Shown in pieces: positions 1-7,621 of a stretch of DNA of 25,432 bases. The position numbers and the translations under genes were made by a program. Source of the DNA: a virus; IMG/VR virus record IMGVR_UViG_3300005613_000379, positions 1-25,432 of that record; one strand, 5' to 3'. Under the pieces are notes generated by a model. The model saw only the letters and a list, made by a program, of their open reading frames with translations, was not told where the DNA came from and ran no database searches. How positions within the stretch are numbered: the first letter of the stretch is position 1; each line of letters begins with the position of its first letter.

Positions 1-1491
1 GATGAGGATGAGGTGGATAGCCCTTGGGCGATTTGCATTTCTAGCTTCAAGGAATCTCATGGGGTTAATGATGCTGGAGACGGCTGGATAAAGAAGAAAG
101 AAAAAGCCCTGGGCCAAGGACAAGGCGTAGGCAACGAGAGACAGGGCGAGGGTGGTACGAGCTGGTGTATCTGTACAGAGTGTAAGCATTTAGCAAAACA
201 TGAGCGTGACGTGCCCTGCGCCGAGACCCCTTGCCCAGAGTGTGGCGGCGAGATGAGAGGGGCAAAGCCAGAGGAAGTTGAAGCTGGAGGCAAGAGCATG
301 TGGAAAATAGATGGCATTGAAGTGTCTGAAGAGGAACTTGTTGAGTCTTGGAAGGCATTGAATGTACAGAAGGAAGCGCAAGCGAAGCGCGCCGAGAAGT
401 ATGGAATTTCTGTTCTTGAAGATGGCCACATAACGAAGCCCTCAGATATTCCTGATGCGCAGTGGGGCGATCCGGTGAACTATGCTTATCCGTGCCCGAA
501 TCAGGAGAAAACACGGGCCGCATTGCGGCGTTGGGGAGAGAATAAGAGCAGGTATTCTGAGTCTGATCAAGGAACTGTTACTTCTCGTCTCAAGAGGTTT
601 GCTAAGAAGTTTGAGATAAGCGAGAAGTCGATGCGGCTGGCGGATCTATCGTATCACATAGAGCAGGCATGGCGCGAACAGTTTGGCGAGCTAGTCGATC
701 CAGACGAGCCCATTCTTGAACCCGCCTACTACTACCTGGATGTACTGGATGACCGGGTAATTCTAGAGGCGCGCGGCAGTCTTTGGTCTTATGCCTACGA
801 GGTCGCCGATGACGATGCAGTAACATTTGGAGATCCTGTGAAGGTGCGCAAGGTTGAAAGCTACGTGCCGATATCCGAGAAGTCTCTGGCCGACGAAGTG
901 AAAGTGCAAGAAGATGATGAGCACTTGATTGCGTTCGGTAATTCGGTCAAGGCTTTAGGTGAGGGCAGAATAGGCGAGCATCTCGTCTTGTTTGGCAAGC
1001 CAGACAAGAAGGATTTGGAAGGTGAGTATTTCACTTCGGATACCTGGTATGGCCCGGCAGACGGTAGTGGCGCTGATGTGCTGGTGCATCATGGCGTACC
1101 GTTAAAGGAGGGCCTTGAAGGGCTGTCTGGGCACATCTTCAATCCTATGGAAACTCGGCGCACTGATTTAGGTATATGGGCCGAGACGGTTCTGGATATG
1201 TCGGACGAGTACGAGAAGATGGTCTATGAAATGGCAGAGTCTGGCGCGCTGAAGTGGTCAAGCGGTTCAGTTTCTCGGCTTATCCGGCGAGAAGATGATG
1301 GCGAAATAACTCGCTGGCCTATAGTAGAGGGATCGCTTACGCCTATTCCGGCTGAAGCAAGAATGAAGCCGGTGATGCCATTGAAATCATATATTAAGTC
1401 TTTCGAACCTGAAGAAGAAGAAAGCCTAGAAGCAATTCGGCTAGCAGCACAAATTGAGCTGGACTTGCTTGAACTAGCGATGGAATCCTGA
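1..1491 (+). CDS. Phage prohead maturation protease with N-terminal zinc ribbon (5' partial)
   Basis: The frame is open to the left edge (codons for DEDE precede the GTG at 13), so the gene probably starts outside the window. The N-terminal part has a CxxC...CxxC zinc ribbon (CTEC and CPEC, Cys codons near 172-250). A middle part (about 410-615, motif DPVNYAYPCPNQEKTRAALRRW) is of a type found in phage protease-region proteins. The C-terminal part looks like an S78/XkdF-type prohead protease: a His pair (VLVHHG, 1087-1092), Ser in KWSSGS (1258-1263) and Glu in VEGSLTPIPAEAR (1327-1329) are candidates for a catalytic His/Ser/Glu set. The family cleaves scaffold or capsid N-terminal segments during head assembly. 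Position directly before the capsid gene supports this. The assignment of catalytic residues is inference. Confidence 0.82.
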   Translation, partial: DEDEVDSPWAICISSFKESHGVNDAGDGWIKKKEKALGQGQGVGNERQGEGGTSWCICTECKHLAKHERDVPCAETPCPECGGEMRGAKPEEVEAGGKSMWKIDGIEVSEEELVESWKALNVQKEAQAKRAEKYGISVLEDGHITKPSDIPDAQWGDPVNYAYPCPNQEKTRAALRRWGENKSRYSESDQGTVTSRLKRFAKKFEISEKSMRLADLSYHIEQAWREQFGELVDPDEPILEPAYYYLDVLDDRVILEARGSLWSYAYEVADDDAVTFGDPVKVRKVESYVPISEKSLADEVKVQEDDEHLIAFGNSVKALGEGRIGEHLVLFGKPDKKDLEGEYFTSDTWYGPADGSGADVLVHHGVPLKEGLEGLSGHIFNPMETRRTDLGIWAETVLDMSDEYEKMVYEMAESGALKWSSGSVSRLIRREDDGEITRWPIVEGSLTPIPAEARMKPVMPLKSYIKSFEPEEEESLEAIRLAAQIELDLLELAMES

Positions 1492-1597
1492 ACGAGATGT
1501 AATGGCAGAGGCAGCCGAGGGGTTGCGCCGAGAAGTCGAGTTCCGGTTGACATAAAACAACATAATCAAAACAGAAGACTTTTGGAGGTAAATAGAA

Positions 1598-2956
1598 ATG
1601 AATATCAAGGAACTGTACGCTAAGGCCAAGGAGCTTTACGATGAGGCTAAGGCGTTGCTGGCTGGCGAGGAGCCAGACGTAGAGAAGGCCAAAGAGCTTC
1701 AGGTAGAGGCTTCTCAGCTGAAAGAGCGTGCTGATGCAATGAAGGCCATTGATGCTGACATGGCTGATATTGTTATGCCGCAGCTGCCGGCTGATCTTCC
1801 GACCGATCCTGCGCCAGAACCGGAGACAAAGACATTCAATCCAATCTACCAGATGCGATATGGTGACGAAACCGATGCTGTAAAGGCTATTCTGAGGGAT
1901 CTGCACGGCGAGAACTATGAGCAGAAGCGCCTCGATCAGGCGCGCGGCTTTGCCAAGTACCTGCGCACTGGAGTTGGTGAGAGCAAGGAGTTCGTCTGGA
2001 CTCCTGAAGAGGTGAAACTGGCTATTCGTGAGGGCCAGGACGTAGAAGCACTGAAGACCGTCATGGTCGAGGCCCAAGATACTTTGGGCGGGTACCTTGT
2101 CCCGGCTGACTGGCGCTCGGATGTTATCACTCGGATGCAGGGTTACACCTGTATGCGTGGGCGTGCTCGGACGATTACTACCACGCGCGACGCGGTTGAG
2201 CTGCCAGTTGTGACCGGTGGTGGCGATCAGTACATCGGTGCTGTTCGTGTCACCTGGGTGGATGAAACGCCGACTGCTGGAACTGCTGCTACCAATGCCA
2301 CGTTTGGGTTGGAGCGTATTCCGGTTCACACCGTGATGGCAGAGACGTTCCTGTCTCGAAACTTGGTCGAGGATGCTGGATTCAACTTGGTGGCGCACCT
2401 GGCGGAAGAGTTCGCCCGTGCGCAGGCCATTGACGAAGACAACCAGTTTCTGGTTGGTGATGGCAATGGTCGGCCAAGGGGCTTGCTGCCCAGCTCGGCT
2501 AATGGTGAGTCGTTGACTGAGGCCAACAGTGGTAACGCTTCCGCCCTAACAGGTGACGGTGTTATCGATCTAGTATATGCGTTGGCATCTCAGTATCGGC
2601 AGAACGCAGTCTTTATCGCGGAGCGTGCTACGTACAAGGCAATTCGCAAGCTGAAGACTGGCGATGGTGAATATCTGTGGCAGCCGAACTACCAGGCTGG
2701 AGAACCAGAGCGACTGCTTGGGTTCCCTGTTCTGGAGCAAGAAGCAATGCCGACTATCGCGAGTAGTGCTTATCCAATCGTGTTCGGTGACATGCGTCAG
2801 ACGTACTGCATCGTTGACCGAGTGGGTATGAGCATCGAGCGATATCTGGACTCTGAGACTGCACGGATAAACCAGGTTCTCTATGTGGCACGCAGGCGAC
2901 TGGGTGGACAGGTAGTTGCGACCTGGGCGAGCGTGGCGCAAAAAGTTTCCGCTTGA
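1598..2956 (+). CDS. HK97-fold major capsid protein
   Basis: The product is 452 aa. Residues 1-60 form a charged, helical, coiled-coil-like segment (KELYAKAKELYDEAKALL) like the delta/scaffold domain of HK97-type capsid proteins, followed by a Pro-rich acidic linker. The rest has the family layout: an N-arm, then DTLGGYLVPADWRSDVI, the TVMAETFLSRNLVED segment before the spine region, the FLVGDGNGRPRGLL segment, and a C-terminal part with FGDMRQTYCIVDRVGMSIERYLD. These are typical of HK97-fold capsid proteins. A good ribosome site (GGAGG, 1583-1587) precedes the ATG. The upstream protease probably removes the N-terminal helical domain. Nothing is truncated. Family assignment is firm; the cleavage point is not visible. 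Confidence 0.95.
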   Translation: MNIKELYAKAKELYDEAKALLAGEEPDVEKAKELQVEASQLKERADAMKAIDADMADIVMPQLPADLPTDPAPEPETKTFNPIYQMRYGDETDAVKAILRDLHGENYEQKRLDQARGFAKYLRTGVGESKEFVWTPEEVKLAIREGQDVEALKTVMVEAQDTLGGYLVPADWRSDVITRMQGYTCMRGRARTITTTRDAVELPVVTGGGDQYIGAVRVTWVDETPTAGTAATNATFGLERIPVHTVMAETFLSRNLVEDAGFNLVAHLAEEFARAQAIDEDNQFLVGDGNGRPRGLLPSSANGESLTEANSGNASALTGDGVIDLVYALASQYRQNAVFIAERATYKAIRKLKTGDGEYLWQPNYQAGEPERLLGFPVLEQEAMPTIASSAYPIVFGDMRQTYCIVDRVGMSIERYLDSETARINQVLYVARRRLGGQVVATWASVAQKVSA

Positions 2957-2988
2957 TCTTAGCGGGATAATATAGTGGAGGAAAACAA

Positions 2989-3450
2989 ATGAGAAACGCT
3001 TTTTCTAAGGACTATCTAGTAGTTGCAGGGCAGACTTCGCCTGAAGACGCTCTGAGTTCGACGGCGTATCCTGCTAGTGGCAGCTACATTGATGTGTCGG
3101 CATATGAGTGGGTTAATGTGGTGGTTCACCTTGGCGCTATTGATTCTTCTGATGCACCAAAGTTGGTGTTGAAGCAGACCACGGCGACCAATGGTGGCAC
3201 CCTGGATACCATTAACAGTGCGATGACGCATACCGCTGCGGCTGATGATGACGATGAAGTTGTGACGTTCTATCTGGAGACCGCGAATCTTGCAGATGAC
3301 CATCACTTCGTTACTCTATCGGTCGCTAGCGGCGTTAGCAACGCCAGTTACGGCGACATCATGTTCTATCTTGGCGGCGCGCGTCATCAGCCAGTGACAC
3401 AGACTACAGCTCTGCTGCCTACTGCTTCTCAGAACATTTACGCAGGATAG
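2989..3450 (+). CDS. Small head protein, possible capsid decoration protein
   Basis: A 153-aa protein without a domain I can name. It is rich in Ser, Thr, Ala and Asp and looks all-beta, with alternating hydrophobic strands (YEWVNVVVHLG, EVVTFYLETANL, FVTLSVASGV) and an acidic ADDDDE stretch. It starts 32 bp after the capsid stop, with a clear GGAGG ribosome site, and ends 1 bp before the next ATG. In HK97-like phages this position, just after the capsid gene, often holds a decoration or head-stabilising protein. The role is inferred from position and fold style only. Confidence 0.6.
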   Translation: MRNAFSKDYLVVAGQTSPEDALSSTAYPASGSYIDVSAYEWVNVVVHLGAIDSSDAPKLVLKQTTATNGGTLDTINSAMTHTAAADDDDEVVTFYLETANLADDHHFVTLSVASGVSNASYGDIMFYLGGARHQPVTQTTALLPTASQNIYAG

Positions 3451-3451
3451 A

Positions 3452-4291
3452 ATGTCTGAGATTGAGTGGAAGGGGTATGAATCTAATCCAACTAACAACT
3501 TTGCTGCCAAGTGGTATCTTAATGGCTTTCCGAAGTCAGGGTTGCACTTAGCGGTACAGTTCATCAAGAGGTTGACAAAGAAGATGCCCCTCGGACAGCT
3601 TCACCCGCGCCCTTGGGTGGGGACGTTTAAGCACAACTCATGGTCTGAAGAGTGGCAAGACATACAGATGCAACTGTATAACCTATCACGCTGTATGCCA
3701 GGTCATTACTTCAAGGGCCATTGTGCTTACAAGCCTGAAATTGAACACTTTATGTGGTATCTTGGCTTGGCGCATGTCTTTATCTACAGAGACTTAAGAG
3801 ACGTTGCGGTAAGTCAAGCATATCACATCTTGAGTGACAATGAAGACCTGAAGCATCCTGCTAAAGACCGTTATCGTGAATTGGGTGAGTTTGATGAGGT
3901 GTTAGAAGCCGTAATTGTGGGCCTAGATGAGTTTCCAGGCATAGTGCATAGATGGGAAGCGTATGCACCTTGGCTTGAAGTGGAGTGGGTATACAAGTTC
4001 CAGTTTGAGCGGGTGTTAAGCGATCCGAAAGAGACAGCGGGGGAACTCGTCATGTATGGCCTGCAAAGGATTTCTGACATATACAAGCTCAACTTAAAGC
4101 CTGCGCCTGAGAGTGTAGCAGCAATGGTAGATGCGATGACGGAATCTGCGGTAGACAGAAAGGAAGAGGCTTTAACGTTCCGCAAGGGCAAGTCGGGTGA
4201 GTGGAGAACCGAATTCACTCAAAGGCATATAGAGTTGTTCAAGGAAACAGACCAGGCTGGATGGATAGATAAACTTGGTTATAGGTGGTAG
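3452..4291 (+). CDS. Sulfotransferase-like protein
   Basis: A 279-aa protein with the two PAPS-binding signatures of sulfotransferases. The 5'-phosphosulfate loop is NGFPKSGLHL (residues 24-33; Lys28, Ser29, Gly30), and the 3'-phosphate motif is IYRDLRDVAVS (111-121; Arg113, Ser121). Between them lies HYFKGHCAYKP (85-95), like the KGH.xY segment near the acceptor site, and the C-terminal part has FERVLSDPKETAGEL. The family moves a sulfuryl group from PAPS to a hydroxyl or amine of a sugar, lipid or other acceptor. One oddity: the Thr usual after KSG (KSGT-H or KSGTT) is Leu31. It lies between head genes, so it may modify a virion component or a host glycan; the substrate is unknown. Confidence 0.85.
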   Translation: MSEIEWKGYESNPTNNFAAKWYLNGFPKSGLHLAVQFIKRLTKKMPLGQLHPRPWVGTFKHNSWSEEWQDIQMQLYNLSRCMPGHYFKGHCAYKPEIEHFMWYLGLAHVFIYRDLRDVAVSQAYHILSDNEDLKHPAKDRYRELGEFDEVLEAVIVGLDEFPGIVHRWEAYAPWLEVEWVYKFQFERVLSDPKETAGELVMYGLQRISDIYKLNLKPAPESVAAMVDAMTESAVDRKEEALTFRKGKSGEWRTEFTQRHIELFKETDQAGWIDKLGYRW

Positions 4292-4293
4292 TT

Positions 4294-4335
4294 CAAGGGG
4301 CGGGGAGTTTTTACTCCTTTCCTTCCCGCCCCTTG
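4294..4335 (+). terminator. GC-rich stem-loop after the sulfotransferase gene
   Basis: An 11-bp perfect inverted repeat pairs 4294-4304 (CAAGGGGCGGG) with 4325-4335 (CCCGCCCCTTG), leaving a 20-base loop. A competing inner hairpin pairs GGAGT (4304-4308) with ACTCC (4313-4317); the two share base 4304, so they could be alternative folds. There is no T-run after the outer stem, so a classic intrinsic terminator is not supported. Attenuation, RNA processing or mRNA protection are other options. The next gene has its own ribosome site at about 4342. Confidence 0.5.
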
Positions 4336-4351
4336 CTACATAGGAGAGACT

Positions 4352-4549
4352 ATGGCGACTGAATCTTCGAGAAGTGTGGATGTCTTCATTGAAGCCGACG
4401 ATGATGGTGATAAGCTCGTGTTCCGTTATAAGGATGGGTCGAAGTGGTTTAAGATACACTGTGACTCTACTGGGAACCTGATTATCACTGACAACGACGG
4501 CAATGAAGCGACCATAGTAACATCAGCGGGCACAATAACGCCTGCTTAA
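4352..4549 (+). CDS. Small acidic hypothetical phage protein
   Basis: The 65-aa product has no named domain. It is acidic and looks like a short beta protein (VDVFIEADDDGDKLVFRYKDG, then a GNLIITDNDGNE turn). A ribosome site (AGGAGA, 4342-4347) precedes the ATG, and the stop lies 13 bp before the start of the large lipobox gene. The wording is like segments of phage fibre proteins that describe repeats of the type GNLIITDNDGN, so it might be a virion accessory protein. Function is unknown. Confidence 0.6.
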   Translation: MATESSRSVDVFIEADDDGDKLVFRYKDGSKWFKIHCDSTGNLIITDNDGNEATIVTSAGTITPA

Positions 4550-4562
4550 TGGAGGAATGGTA

Positions 4563-6551
4563 ATGAAAAACAAAGCTTATGCGGCCCTGGCTATTCTTTT
4601 GATCTTGGTTGTCATTCTCGCTGGATGTGAGGGCGACACCTGGCAGAAGATAGACCAGGCGGCACAGACCTATGGCTGCAATGTGTATCGTGAGCAGGGT
4701 TGCGGCAAAATGGTTATCGCGTCTGGGGGCGAACTTGAGGCACAGAGTGGGGCTACGATAGACTTTCAGTCTGGCGTAACGCTTGGCCTTGACGATCTGA
4801 CCCTCAATGGCACGACCACTGCTACCCTTGGAGCGGCAGATAGGATGTTGCTTGACGGCGATACTACGAACCAGACTCAAACGTCTGGGGCGCTAGATAT
4901 CAATGTCGGTACAGTTACAGCTGATGTGAGTGCTCTCAATGTTGCATTCACTCAGGATAACGGGACGGCGACGGGGACGGACGGCTACGCGGCCATCTTC
5001 ACTCTTACCCAGAACGACGCCGACGCTGACATGCGGGGCGTCAAGGTTGAGGCGGCTGCCACGACCAACGCCGCAGCAGATTCCTATGAGTACCTGCTGA
5101 GCCTGATCTGCTCGGAGAACACCGACGGAGCATGTGAGGACGCGCTGCTGGTGACGGCTGGCAGCACGGACGGCGCGGTAACGGATGCCATTGACGTGTC
5201 TGATGGCGAGATAGACAACGCTATCAATGTCGGGGCGAACGACATCATGTTCGAGGACGACACGGTTGACATGGATGTTGATGATTCGTTCCGTGTGACC
5301 CGTAATGATAGTGGCGCGGTGACGTTCACCTGTGCCGACAACGACACTGACGCCACCTGTATCTATGACACGGGTGGAGCTGGCGATTTACAGCTCGGCT
5401 CAGCTGATACGGGCAAGATCACGGCCTACGCCACCGACGACGTGACGGTGGATCTGACGTCTTCGACGGACGGCGAGGATATTATCATCTCGCAGGACGG
5501 CAATCACGACGCAAGCATCCTGATTAGTGCTGAGGGCAGTGGAACCGACGCACTGAAACTGGAGACCGTGACCAATGGTGGAGACATTGTTGTGTCTTCA
5601 GTGGACAATCTGCAACTGACTTCGGCTTCTGCATCTGGGGTCATCGACATCGATGGCACAGCCGGACTCGTCTACAGCATCGCTGAGGATGACACGGCGG
5701 CAGACGACATCGACATCGGCAGCGCCAAAGACGACGTGGATATTGAGGGTGAGGATATCACTCTTGATACCGCAGACGACATGGACTTCGCGGTGGCTGA
5801 TGATGTGAGCTTCTCGATGGAAGGCGCGGCTGGGATATGGGCCGTCAACGGTACGCTAGGTGCAGTCTACAACTTCGCCACTGATGATAGCGTTGCAGAC
5901 GACATCAATGTTGGTTCGGCCAAGGACGATGTGCTGATCAGCGGCGAGGACATCACGTTCGACACGGATGACGATGCTGATTTCTTGGTAAAAGATGACT
6001 TCACCTTCACGATGGAGACGGCGGCCAATATCTGGTCTGTGACCGGAACGCCGGGGTTCGTGGTCAACGTCTGTACCGACGATACAACTGCCGACGACGT
6101 GAATATCGGGAGTGCCAAGGATGACGTGGACGTAGTGGGTACGACCATCGACCTGACTGGCAGTGTTGGGCTAAATGGTGACACAACGATCGGCACTGGC
6201 GATATCGTCACTGTGACCTCATCGCTCGTATCTGTCGGCAAACTGTTCGAGGTGGAGCCTGGTGACTCCAATACAGCCGTCGCTTATGCCGGAACTATAG
6301 ATCCAGCGACATCCTACGTAGTTCTGGAAGCGGCAACCACCATCACCAATGCGACCATGTCGGCCTGCACGGAGGCAGGCGCGATTGTGTTCCTGACGTG
6401 CGTCAGCACTTCGAGCGACATCACCATTCTGGACGGCACGAATCTGGAGGCAGGGGCCAACATTGCCCTGGACGCCAGTGAGGAAGACGTGGTTCTCCTG
6501 TTGTGTAACGGCACGAAATGGCTGAAGGCAGCCACGTTTGGTGATAACTAG
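4563..6551 (+). CDS. Large repetitive fibre-like protein with lipoprotein signal
   Basis: The start at 4563 is chosen over the ATG at 4557 because the GGAGG at 4551-4555 is only 1 base from 4557 but 7 bases from 4563. The 662-aa product begins with a Lys-containing n-region, a hydrophobic stretch, and a lipobox LAGC with Cys22, so it has the form of a bacterial lipoprotein precursor. The rest is a Gly/Asp/Thr-rich beta protein. Imperfect repeats of about 65 residues are built on DDxxIGSAKDDVxIxGEDIT, seen three times (about 5698-5760, 5896-5958, 6094-6150), with many Asp pairs that might bind Ca2+. The C-terminal end (ALDASEEDVVLLLCNGTKWLK) resembles ends of phage fibre proteins. A virion fibre or a lipoprotein shown on the host surface are both possible. 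Base composition looks GC-richer than in flanking genes. Confidence 0.75.
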   Translation: MKNKAYAALAILLILVVILAGCEGDTWQKIDQAAQTYGCNVYREQGCGKMVIASGGELEAQSGATIDFQSGVTLGLDDLTLNGTTTATLGAADRMLLDGDTTNQTQTSGALDINVGTVTADVSALNVAFTQDNGTATGTDGYAAIFTLTQNDADADMRGVKVEAAATTNAAADSYEYLLSLICSENTDGACEDALLVTAGSTDGAVTDAIDVSDGEIDNAINVGANDIMFEDDTVDMDVDDSFRVTRNDSGAVTFTCADNDTDATCIYDTGGAGDLQLGSADTGKITAYATDDVTVDLTSSTDGEDIIISQDGNHDASILISAEGSGTDALKLETVTNGGDIVVSSVDNLQLTSASASGVIDIDGTAGLVYSIAEDDTAADDIDIGSAKDDVDIEGEDITLDTADDMDFAVADDVSFSMEGAAGIWAVNGTLGAVYNFATDDSVADDINVGSAKDDVLISGEDITFDTDDDADFLVKDDFTFTMETAANIWSVTGTPGFVVNVCTDDTTADDVNIGSAKDDVDVVGTTIDLTGSVGLNGDTTIGTGDIVTVTSSLVSVGKLFEVEPGDSNTAVAYAGTIDPATSYVVLEAATTITNATMSACTEAGAIVFLTCVSTSSDITILDGTNLEAGANIALDASEEDVVLLLCNGTKWLKAATFGDN

Positions 6552-6556
6552 CATCA

Positions 6557-6592
6557 AGTAGGGTGGGTGCCCTCACGGGCATCTGCCCTACT
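6557..6592 (+). other. Intergenic stem-loop
   Basis: AGTAGGG (6557-6563) pairs with CCCTACT (6586-6592), and inside it TGCCC (6568-6572) pairs with GGGCA (6577-6581), giving a two-part stem with a short loop and a small asymmetric bulge. It lies between the two lipobox genes, directly after the stop of the first. The bases that follow are not a T-run, so an RNA stability or partial termination role is as likely as an intrinsic terminator. Confidence 0.45.
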
Positions 6593-6596
6593 ACAA

Positions 6597-6615
6597 TTGT
6601 CATTTCCAAATGACA
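6597..6615. repeat. 19-bp dyad, copy 1 (left border of accessory island)
   Basis: The sequence TTGTCATTTCCAAATGACA contains an 8-bp perfect dyad (6598-6605 with 6608-6615). It ends 3 bases before the AGGAG ribosome site of the 6630 gene. A second copy at 12126-12144 matches at 17 of 19 positions with the same length and spacing, and lies just before the ribosome site of the 12156 gene. Possible roles are operator, recombination border or translation-control hairpin; the sequence does not decide. Confidence 0.5.
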
Positions 6616-6629
6616 TCTAGGAGTTGAAC

Positions 6630-7613
6630 ATGAAGCAATTCCGATGGATTATCCTTGCTTGCGTGGTTGCTGTTGTAGGCGCGAGTGCATTACTGGTTGC
6701 CTGCAATGGCGTAGAAACACAATCACAGGGCCTGTTTGTAGATTGGCACTCGTTCCACAGCGCGGCCACGGCATCTGCAAGCGGAACAGCTATGGATACA
6801 GAAGGCTACCCTGCATTGACTATCAGCGTAGAAGGCATCAGCGGTGATACTGTACAGTTTGAGCAGACCGTGGATGCGAGCACGTGGTATTCGTTGCCGG
6901 TAGTAAACATGGTAACAGGTGCAGTGATTACGTCTACTACAGCAGATGGTATGTTCTATGCACCGATTAATGCCGATCAGGTGAGGTGTGAGCTTGCGTA
7001 TTCTGCTGGCACGGTTACGGTATTAGGAATAGCCAGCACCAACGATGCGGACATACTAACACGTAACGAGGTAGATGGTGTGCAAGTCGTAGACGCCACG
7101 GGCCAAGGCGATGTGCCCATCACTCTCGACAGCGAGGTGGTGTCCGCTGACGTCACAGGCCAGGGCGACGTGCCTATCACGCTGGATGGCGAGGAGCCAA
7201 CCATTGCCGACATCGAGGACGGCGGCGGGACGAGCATCATGGACTCGACGCTGAATGCAGCCCAGGTAGTCGTTCAGGCCACTGCCACCGTGACCAACGT
7301 CACGGGCAGTAGCACCATCAACATCGACTATGCGCCAGGCGTCACCTTCTGGCTGGAGTCTGTAACGCTGCATCTTAGCAGTGCGCCAACCACCAGCGAG
7401 AACTTCACCGTCGTGCTGAACGCTTCGGATGGTGCGGCATACGACACGACACTGGTAAGCGAGGACTTGTCCTCCGGGTCAGAGTCCAATTTGCTGTACC
7501 AGCCCGAAGGCGGTAGTCTGCTATGCGAGAGTGGAGATCAGATTGACGTAGATTTCGCCAACAGCGACAGCCGGACGTATGGCGTTCGCATTGTAGTGAG
7601 ATTGGCGGAATAG
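6630..7613 (+). CDS. Lipobox-bearing beta-rich phage protein
   Basis: The ATG at 6630 is preferred over the in-frame TTG at 6624 because AGGAG (6619-6623) is well spaced only from 6630. The 327-aa product has a lipoprotein-type signal: MKQFRW, a hydrophobic core, then LVAC with Cys25. The mature part is Ser/Thr/Val-rich and probably all-beta, with a discoidin-like or fibre-like look (FEQTVDASTWYSLPV). Around residues 155-190 there are two copies of TGQGDVPITLDxE, about 51 bp apart in the DNA. The C-terminal half (about 7255-7613) is a beta-sandwich-type region ending in SRTYGVRIVVRLAE. It directly precedes the DGR target gene (stop 7613, next ATG 7622), so it may be made with it. Function is unknown; a surface or virion protein is inferred. 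Confidence 0.7.
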   Translation: MKQFRWIILACVVAVVGASALLVACNGVETQSQGLFVDWHSFHSAATASASGTAMDTEGYPALTISVEGISGDTVQFEQTVDASTWYSLPVVNMVTGAVITSTTADGMFYAPINADQVRCELAYSAGTVTVLGIASTNDADILTRNEVDGVQVVDATGQGDVPITLDSEVVSADVTGQGDVPITLDGEEPTIADIEDGGGTSIMDSTLNAAQVVVQATATVTNVTGSSTINIDYAPGVTFWLESVTLHLSSAPTTSENFTVVLNASDGAAYDTTLVSEDLSSGSESNLLYQPEGGSLLCESGDQIDVDFANSDSRTYGVRIVVRLAE

Positions 7614-7621
7614 GAGGAATA

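Noticed and set aside
1547-1575. TTGACA at 1547-1552 as a promoter -35 box before the capsid gene
   Set aside because: No acceptable -10 box is found at 16-18 bp spacing (AACAGA region), so I do not call a promoter.
1492-1597. Short ORF from 1502 (MAEAAEGLRREVEFRLT) after the protease gene, perhaps a frameshifted end of the protease
   Set aside because: It is 17 codons long, its frame is closed just upstream (stops near 1442 and 1475), and no family feature decides whether the protease end is shifted.
1394-2398. Long reverse-strand ORF (334 aa) over the capsid gene
   Set aside because: It is antisense to the capsid gene, has no recognisable domain or ribosome site, and arises from the codon pattern of the + strand genes.
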